A stretch of 5,645 bases of DNA, taken from contig CAZWDL010000220.1 in assembly GCA_964632995.1 (NCBI GenBank), positions 1 through 5,645 on the forward strand, written 5' to 3'. The notes below the pieces were generated by a model that worked only from the letters and a program-made list of their open reading frames with translations, was not told where the DNA came from and did not search any database. Position numbers and translations under genes: made by a program. Positions 1 through 3,685 of this stretch are shown one piece after another. Each line of letters opens with the position of its first letter. Positions within the stretch are counted from its first letter, which is position 1. The stretch comes from CAZWDL01 sp964632995 (GTDB lineage Bacteria; Bacteroidota; Bacteroidia; Chitinophagales; Saprospiraceae).

Positions 1-19
1 GTTCTTGAATTACTTCCAT
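1..19 (-). CDS. Possible 5' end of a minus-strand gene leaving the window
   Basis: An ATG on the minus strand (plus-strand positions 17-19) opens a frame reading M-E-V-I-Q-E before the window ends. It is preceded by an AAAGGA stretch a few bases upstream and by a well-spaced promoter-like sequence at 33-64. Six codons are too few to identify a product. The call rests only on start context and promoter. It could equally be a chance ATG in intergenic DNA. Confidence 0.3.
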
Positions 20-32
20 TTGTCCTTTTCTT

Positions 33-64
33 CAAAGATGCCAAAGAACTTGGGATTTGTCAAA
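33..64 (-). promoter_or_regulatory. Bacteroidota-type promoter candidate (-33 TTTG, -7 CATCTTTG)
   Basis: On the minus strand TTTG (61-64) is followed after exactly 20 nt by CATCTTTG (33-40), which matches the Bacteroidota consensus TTTG-N19-21-TAnnTTTG at all but one base (C for the first T). The predicted start of transcription is about 10 nt before the ATG at 17-19. The spacing is the same as that seen before the other genes here. It would drive a gene leaving the left edge. Confidence 0.4.
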
Positions 65-93
65 AAGGTGCTTATTTTTTAAGCGAAACGACA

Positions 94-144
94 GTCGGAA
101 GTCGGAAGTCGGAATGGGATCGATTCCGACTTCCGACTTCGCAC
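94..144. repeat. GTCGGAA heptamer repeat forming a long hairpin
   Basis: Three tandem copies of GTCGGAA lie at 94-114 and are mirrored by inverted copies of TTCCGAC at 124-137, followed by a degenerate TTCGCAC at 138-144. Positions 98-115 pair perfectly with 123-140 (18 bp) around a 7-nt loop, GGGATCG. The pairing continues to 94/144 with two mismatches. A further TTCCGAA follows at 145-151. The structure starts a few bases after the sulP stop codon, so it can act as a transcript-end or RNA-stabilising hairpin. No T-run follows on the sulP side, so it is not a classic intrinsic terminator. It looks like a dispersed intergenic repeat. Confidence 0.8.
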
Positions 145-154
145 TTCCGAATTG

Positions 155-1885
155 CTATGTGTTTGTCTGCAACACGTAGTCTTCCTTATCCTTCGGGCCT
201 TCCTGTGCGCATTCTCTGAGGTAACAGTCTACGGCTTCCTGAACGCTCATGAAGAACTTTCTGGGACCGATGGCTTCCATCAGGTTGGCGCGGGCCATAG
301 CGTCGCGAACCGGTCCTTTGACGCCGGAGAAGAAGATGTCAATACCTAAATTGTGATATTCTTCGACGGTCTCTTTGAGGGCGTGGATGGCGCTGCTATC
401 CATGTTGTTGATGCTCTCGGCATTGATGATAATAACCTTGAGGCTCTCTTCTTTTTCAGCAACCATTTCATCCAGCTTATCCTTGAAATAATTGGTATTG
501 GCGAAGTACAGCTGGGCGTCGAAGCGGACGATGAGCATGTCGTCGCGTTCTTCCACTTCCGGGAAGCGGTTGACATTGCGATACAGGTCGGTGCCGGGAA
601 CGCGACCCAGTTCGGCCACATGCGGGCGGGTGGTGCGGTAAATCACTATAGCCAGCGACAGTACAACACCTACACCGATTCCTTGCTCAATACCCAGGGT
701 CAGCGTGGCGATGAAGGTGACTAGCAGCATGGCCAGGTCGGTGCGGTTGCTACGCCACAGGAAGATGACCTCTTTGTAGTCAATCAGTCCGAAAACGGCT
801 ACCATAATAACCGATGCCAGAATAGCATTGGGCAAATAGTAAAATAAGGGTGTCAGGAACAACAGCGTCAGGATGATCAGCGCGGCGCTGATGATCGAAG
901 CCATTCCTGATTTGGCGCCGGACTGATCGTTGACTGCCGTACGGCTGAAGCCGCCCGTAGTGGGATAGGAGTTAAAGAAAGCGCCGCCAATGTTAGCCAG
1001 TCCAAGCGATACGAGTTCCTGGTTGGCGTCTACTTTGTAATCGCGGTGTTTGGATTGTATGGCTTTGGCTACGGCGATGCTCTCCATAAAGCTCACCAGA
1101 GAAATCGCCAGCGCGATGGGGATCAGTGTTTCTATTGTATCCATGCTGAAGCTGGGAACGCCAAAGGAGGGCAGCCCCTGCGGCACTTCACCGACGATTT
1201 TGACGCCGGCCTCGGTAAGTCCGAACCCCCAGACGGCAAAGATGCCAAACAACACGGCTAGCAGAGGCCCCGGAATGGCCCGGTTAATTCGTTTGACCAG
1301 CACAATGATGGCGATGCCACCCATGCCGATAGCAAAGGTGATCCAGTTGATAGAGCCGAATTGCCCGGCAGCATTGATTAATATTTCGTGAATGTGATGG
1401 CTTCTTTCAATATTTACGCCCAACAGGTGCTTTAATTGCGACAGACCGATGATCAGCGCCGCCGCGGAGGTAAAACCACTGATGACAGGGTGGGAGAGAA
1501 AGTTGACCAGAAAGCCCAGCCGGAAAGCGCCTAGCAGGAACTGGATAAGACCTACGAAAAGCGCCAGGGCAATGGCCAGGGCGATATAGGTTTCTGTTCC
1601 GGCTTCCGCTACGGCGCCGATGCCGGCCGCCGTCAGCAGGGAGACCATCGCTACCGGTCCGACCGCCAGTTGGCGGGAAGTGCCGAAAATGGCGTACAGA
1701 ATCAAGGGAACGGTAGAGGCGTATAAACCGTAAATCGGCGGCAGCCCTGCAATCATAGCATAGGCCATACCCTGCGGAATGAGCATAACGCCAACGGTCA
1801 GGCCAGCGGATAAATCCCCCTTAAACCATTCACCAGTATATTTGGGGAGCCAGTCGAGTATCGGTAAATATTGTTTGAAATTCAT
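155..1885 (-). CDS. SulP-family (SLC26-type) anion permease with STAS domain
   Basis: An inner-membrane secondary transporter of 576 aa, a normal full length for the family. Residues about 22-416 are the hydrophobic transport core. It opens with the family signature around residues 37-60 (PQGMAYAMIAGLPPIYGLYA) and carries the conserved MESIAVAKA and DANQELVSLGLANI segments (about 267-300) and the PTTGGFSRTAVN segment (about 308-319). A cytoplasmic STAS domain follows from about 440 to 555, with the signature NMDSSAIHAL at 494-503. Family members carry sulfate, bicarbonate, dicarboxylates or other anions, and sequence alone does not settle the substrate; the rhodanese neighbour favours a sulfur oxyanion. 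The ATG is preceded by CAACA rather than a Shine-Dalgarno, as for the rhodanese gene. It has its own promoter with a Crp/Fnr-type site about 190 nt upstream. The protein appears intact, with no frameshift. Confidence 0.95.
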   Translation of the reverse strand: MNFKQYLPILDWLPKYTGEWFKGDLSAGLTVGVMLIPQGMAYAMIAGLPPIYGLYASTVPLILYAIFGTSRQLAVGPVAMVSLLTAAGIGAVAEAGTETYIALAIALALFVGLIQFLLGAFRLGFLVNFLSHPVISGFTSAAALIIGLSQLKHLLGVNIERSHHIHEILINAAGQFGSINWITFAIGMGGIAIIVLVKRINRAIPGPLLAVLFGIFAVWGFGLTEAGVKIVGEVPQGLPSFGVPSFSMDTIETLIPIALAISLVSFMESIAVAKAIQSKHRDYKVDANQELVSLGLANIGGAFFNSYPTTGGFSRTAVNDQSGAKSGMASIISAALIILTLLFLTPLFYYLPNAILASVIMVAVFGLIDYKEVIFLWRSNRTDLAMLLVTFIATLTLGIEQGIGVGVVLSLAIVIYRTTRPHVAELGRVPGTDLYRNVNRFPEVEERDDMLIVRFDAQLYFANTNYFKDKLDEMVAEKEESLKVIIINAESINNMDSSAIHALKETVEEYHNLGIDIFFSGVKGPVRDAMARANLMEAIGPRKFFMSVQEAVDCYLRECAQEGPKDKEDYVLQTNT

Positions 1886-1892
1886 TGTTGGA

Positions 1893-1936
1893 ACAGGATT
1901 TTACAGGATTAACAGGATGATTAAAAGGACAGGATG
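1893..1936. repeat. ACAGGAT(T/G) short-repeat cluster in the sulP leader
   Basis: Four copies of ACAGGATT or ACAGGATG start at 1893, 1903, 1912 and 1929, separated by short A/T-rich spacers. Repeats of this wording (aacaggatt-tacaggatt) recur between genes in many environmental Bacteroidota and other genomes; that recurrence is from memory and not tested here. The cluster ends only a few bases from the sulP start codon, so it is transcribed as part of the leader, reading AATCCTGT on the mRNA. Confidence 0.75.
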
Positions 1937-1961
1937 AATAAATATCCGAAACCCTGGGAAG

Positions 1962-1973
1962 GAGGTTAACCTC
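1962..1973. promoter_or_regulatory. Perfect 12-bp palindrome GAGGTTAACCTC in the sulP leader
   Basis: This is a perfect inverted repeat about 55 nt downstream of the predicted sulP transcription start. GGGAA at 1956-1960 and TTCCC at 1984-1988 could form an outer helix around it. It could be a repressor operator or an RNA hairpin. I recognise neither a specific regulator nor a riboswitch class. Confidence 0.4.
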
Positions 1974-2032
1974 ATCGGAAAATTTCCCACTCTCGGGATC
2001 GGTCATCCGGTTTGTCCGATTAATTCTGATTA

Positions 2033-2040
2033 CAAAGGTA
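2033..2040 (-). promoter_or_regulatory. sulP promoter, -7 element TACCTTTG
   Basis: On the minus strand TACCTTTG is an exact match to the Bacteroidota -7 consensus TAnnTTTG. No TTTG stands at -33; the place 20 nt upstream is taken by the CACTG half of the Crp/Fnr-type palindrome, which suggests activator dependence. Transcription would start near 2028-2030, leaving a leader of about 140 nt before the ATG. Confidence 0.7.
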
Positions 2041-2061
2041 TGAGATGGCCAGGCCTTTTAC

Positions 2062-2077
2062 AGTGATGATTATCACG
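2062..2077 (-). promoter_or_regulatory. Crp/Fnr-family operator upstream of sulP
   Basis: The plus strand reads AGTGA-TGATTA-TCACG, an inverted repeat of GTGA/TCAC with a 6-nt spacer, the standard layout of Crp/Fnr-family sites (TGTGA-N6-TCACA). The inner part TGAT-GATT-ATCA also resembles an Fnr/Dnr core. Its centre lies 36.5 nt upstream of the last base of the -7 element, that is about -41 from the predicted start, the class II activator position. It is matched at identical spacing upstream of the rhodanese gene. Confidence 0.72.
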
Positions 2078-2091
2078 TTCCGCCCGGCAAT

Positions 2092-2490
2092 TCATTCGCC
2101 GGTTCCGAAATAAGCATGCCAGGCGACGAGACCGCCTTCCAGGTTGTAAACATCTTCAAAGCCGCTGTTGCGCATCAAGGTACATACGCGGATGCTTCGA
2201 CGTCCGGTCCGGCAGTAGACAAAATACGTCTGGGCTCTGTCCAGCTTTTCCAGCTGATCGATTAAGTCATAAGAGAGATAGTCAATATTGATGGACTGGG
2301 GAATGGCCCAGTCTTCGTACTCGGCAGGGGTGCGTACGTCCAGTAACAACGCGCCGCTTTCCTGCTCCAGCGCCCGGCCAAAGGCATCGGGCAACAAATT
2401 GTTGAGCTTCTGTTTGAGTAACTGCCAGCGGGTAATTTTACAGATTTGCTCCTTCTTCATCAGGGCGCGAGGATTGTTCGATTTTAACAT
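2092..2490 (-). CDS. Single-domain rhodanese-like sulfurtransferase
   Basis: A 132-aa protein with one rhodanese domain from about residue 32 to the C-terminus. The marks are LLLDVRTPAEYEDWAIPQSINI (about 48-69, with the conserved D51 and R53) and the active-site loop C93-R-T-G-R-R-S99, whose cysteine would carry a persulfide. The C-terminal YNLEGGLVAW motif (115-124) is also typical. There is no signal peptide, so it is probably cytoplasmic. Family members move sulfane sulfur to thiols, cyanide or partner proteins; the physiological acceptor is unknown here. I chose the ATG at 2490: an upstream ATG at 2532 would place the first codons inside the promoter, while 2490 lies about 13 nt after the predicted transcription start and shares the CAACAATG context with sulP. 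An in-frame ATG at 2460 is the alternative. The extra N-terminal 30 residues are basic and not part of the core domain. Confidence 0.93.
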   Translation of the reverse strand: MLKSNNPRALMKKEQICKITRWQLLKQKLNNLLPDAFGRALEQESGALLLDVRTPAEYEDWAIPQSINIDYLSYDLIDQLEKLDRAQTYFVYCRTGRRSIRVCTLMRNSGFEDVYNLEGGLVAWHAYFGTGE

Positions 2491-2507
2491 TGTTGTTTTT
2501 ACTACTG

Positions 2508-2515
2508 CAAAGTAA
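2508..2515 (-). promoter_or_regulatory. Rhodanese gene promoter, -7 element TTACTTTG
   Basis: On the minus strand TTACTTTG matches TAnnTTTG at all but the second base. It sits 20 nt downstream of the CACTG arm of the operator at 2537-2552, exactly as in the sulP promoter. The predicted transcription start near 2503-2505 gives a short leader of about 13 nt to the ATG at 2490. Confidence 0.6.
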
Positions 2516-2536
2516 AGAGTTTTATCTTTCACCGGC

Positions 2537-2552
2537 AGTGATACGCGTCACA
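2537..2552 (-). promoter_or_regulatory. Crp/Fnr-family operator upstream of the rhodanese gene
   Basis: The plus strand reads AGTGA-TACGCG-TCACA, a near-perfect Crp-type palindrome (only one outer base breaks the symmetry). Like the sulP site it begins CAGTGAT on the plus strand, and its centre is 36.5 nt from the last base of the -7 element. It lies in a divergent intergenic region but about 150 nt from the aminopeptidase promoter, so the rhodanese gene is the likely target. Confidence 0.75.
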
Positions 2553-2694
2553 AACCGGATACCCGGATGGATGGTAGACTGGAGCGCGAAGCTTTGCTTC
2601 ACGACCTCTAATCATCAATCAAACGAAAAAGAAAGCGATGTTCTTGGATTTAAACACAGTCCCCGGATGCTTAACAAAAATTTAAATGAGGTGT

Positions 2695-2702
2695 TACCTT
2701 TG
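2695..2702 (+). promoter_or_regulatory. Aminopeptidase promoter, -7 element TACCTTTG
   Basis: TACCTTTG is a perfect match to TAnnTTTG and identical to the sulP -7 element. TTAA stands 20 nt upstream (2671-2674), a partial -33 element in an A/T-rich stretch. Transcription would start near 2706-2708, about 14 nt before the ATG at 2721. This rules out the longer in-frame starts at 2490 and 2667. Confidence 0.65.
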
Positions 2703-2720
2703 GGAAAAAGCATTCGACAG

Positions 2721-3479
2721 ATGTCCGTAGATACGCACGAAGAGTTACAGGCAATAAAAGAAGCCGGAAAGGTCGTCGCCCTAACCCTCCGCAAGATGCG
2801 TGAACACGCCACCCCCGGCATGTCCACCAAAGAGCTGGACGATTACGGCTATTCCATCCTGCAAGCCTACGGCGCCAATCCCGCGCCGAAGAAGGACTAC
2901 AACTTCCCGGGCTACACCTGCATCAGCCTCAACCGCGAGGTGTGCCACGGCATCCCGGGCAAAGGAAAAATTTTGCGCGAAGGCGATCTCGTCAATATTG
3001 ATGTATCGGCAGAACTGAACGGTTTTTACGGGGACAACGGGGGGTCCTTTATTCTGGGTAAAGATGTGCGGAACCTGCAACCGCTGGTTGATGCTTCCCG
3101 CGAAATTCTGCACCTGGCCATCGGCAAAATTAAGGGCGGCGTGCCCATCGCTGCAGTGGGCGGTTTTATTGAGAAAGAGGCGCGCAAGCGAGGCTACAGC
3201 GTCATCAAAAACCTTTGCGGGCACGGCATCGGTCGCAAACTGCACGAAAATCCCAGAGAGATTCCCTGCTTCCGCGATAAATTCAATAAAGATCGTTTTA
3301 AAAAGAACTCGGTCATCGCACTGGAAACCTTTATCTCCACTAAAGCCGAACTGGTCTACCAAACGGCCGACGGCTGGACGATGAAAGCCAAGGGTAACAG
3401 CTTCGTCGCCCAGCATGAGCACACCCTCGTGGTTACGGACGACGACCCCTTGGTGCTCACGGTGGAGAACGGGATTTGA
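2721..3479 (+). CDS. map: Type I methionine aminopeptidase
   Basis: A cytoplasmic dinuclear metallopeptidase of 252 aa that removes the initiator methionine from nascent proteins; the length is normal for bacterial type I enzymes. The five metal ligands are visible as D94 (VNIDV), D105 (YGDN), H168 (GHGIG), E202 (ALETF) and E233 (QHEHT), with spacing nearly that of the E. coli enzyme. H76 (VCHGIP) is the substrate-side histidine. The frame stays open upstream to 2490, but that extension is not family-like, overlaps the rhodanese promoter and lies upstream of a good -7 element; MSVDTHEELQ at 2721 is the natural beginning. The gene stands alone, not in the ribosomal-protein cluster where Bacteroidota usually keep a map gene, so this may be a second copy. 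One departure from the common pattern is ALETF where E. coli has the TIEPM type. Confidence 0.94.
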   Translation: MSVDTHEELQAIKEAGKVVALTLRKMREHATPGMSTKELDDYGYSILQAYGANPAPKKDYNFPGYTCISLNREVCHGIPGKGKILREGDLVNIDVSAELNGFYGDNGGSFILGKDVRNLQPLVDASREILHLAIGKIKGGVPIAAVGGFIEKEARKRGYSVIKNLCGHGIGRKLHENPREIPCFRDKFNKDRFKKNSVIALETFISTKAELVYQTADGWTMKAKGNSFVAQHEHTLVVTDDDPLVLTVENGI

Positions 3480-3492
3480 AGCGCCCGGAATT

Positions 3493-3510
3493 TTTTCGCT
3501 TTCGCGAAAA
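3493..3510 (+). terminator. Small hairpin just after the aminopeptidase gene
   Basis: TTTTCGC (3493-3499) and GCGAAAA (3504-3510) form a perfect 7-bp stem with a TTTC loop, starting about 13 nt after the stop codon. A T-run precedes the stem but none follows it on the plus strand, so it is at best a weak or processing-type terminator. Confidence 0.35.
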
Positions 3511-3525
3511 GTGGCTCTGGGCGGC

Positions 3526-3550
3526 ACGCAGAGTCGCGGAGGACGCAAAG
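3526..3550. repeat. ACGCAGAG-type short tandem repeat
   Basis: Three degenerate units stand in a row: ACGCAGAG, TCGCGGAG and GACGCAAAG, with a period of 8-9 nt. Strings of this type recur between genes in many environmental bacteria (from memory). It has no open frame of interest and lies between the aminopeptidase and metalloprotease genes. Confidence 0.55.
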
Positions 3551-3605
3551 GCCCTGATGAGAAGCGGGTAGGTGGTATCTTAGTCCTCCTATAGAATTAT
3601 CCCCA

Positions 3606-3635
3606 CTTGTCTCATCCCTCTACCCTCTACCTTTC
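3606..3635 (+). promoter_or_regulatory. Candidate metalloprotease promoter
   Basis: CTTG (3606-3609) is followed after 18 nt by TACCTTTC (3628-3635), which matches TAnnTTTG except for the last base. The spacing is slightly short of the usual 19-21. It would leave a leader of about 45 nt before the ATG at 3686. It overlaps the CCCTCTA repeat, so the resemblance may be chance. Confidence 0.3.
3616..3629. repeat. Two tandem CCCTCTA heptamers
   Basis: Two perfect copies of CCCTCTA lie in a pyrimidine-rich stretch that continues CCTTTCCCCC. This is a short heptamer array like, but different in sequence from, the GTCGGAA array at 94-144. Confidence 0.5.
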
Positions 3636-3685
3636 CCCCATTTTTCTTATTTTAGGCGCTTCGTAAATCTAAACTGATTGAACCC

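Noticed and set aside
70..84. GCTTA-TTTTT-TAAGC small inverted repeat as a terminator
   Set aside because: Only a 5-bp A/T-rich stem without a following T-run on either strand; too weak to call, though it might assist transcript ending after the heptamer hairpin.
353..724. 123-aa plus-strand open frame opposite the STAS domain of sulP
   Set aside because: It is antisense to an intact STAS domain, with no start context or similarity I can recognise.
2491..2532. N-terminal extension of the rhodanese to an ATG at 2532
   Set aside because: It would put codons over the -7 element and the edge of the promoter; the extension has no family character.
2588..2600. GAAGC-TTT-GCTTC hairpin between the divergent genes
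   Set aside because: A 5-bp stem with mismatches immediately outside it, and not positioned at the end of either transcript; likely chance or a decayed repeat.
2638..2685. Fifteen-codon open frame (MFLDLN...) upstream of the aminopeptidase as a leader peptide
   Set aside because: It lies upstream of the predicted transcription start and has no ribosome binding signal or attenuator-like content.
2781..3548. 255-aa open frame on the minus strand opposite the aminopeptidase
   Set aside because: It is entirely antisense to a gene with all catalytic residues conserved, shows no recognisable domain, and has no promoter; it is a composition-driven shadow.
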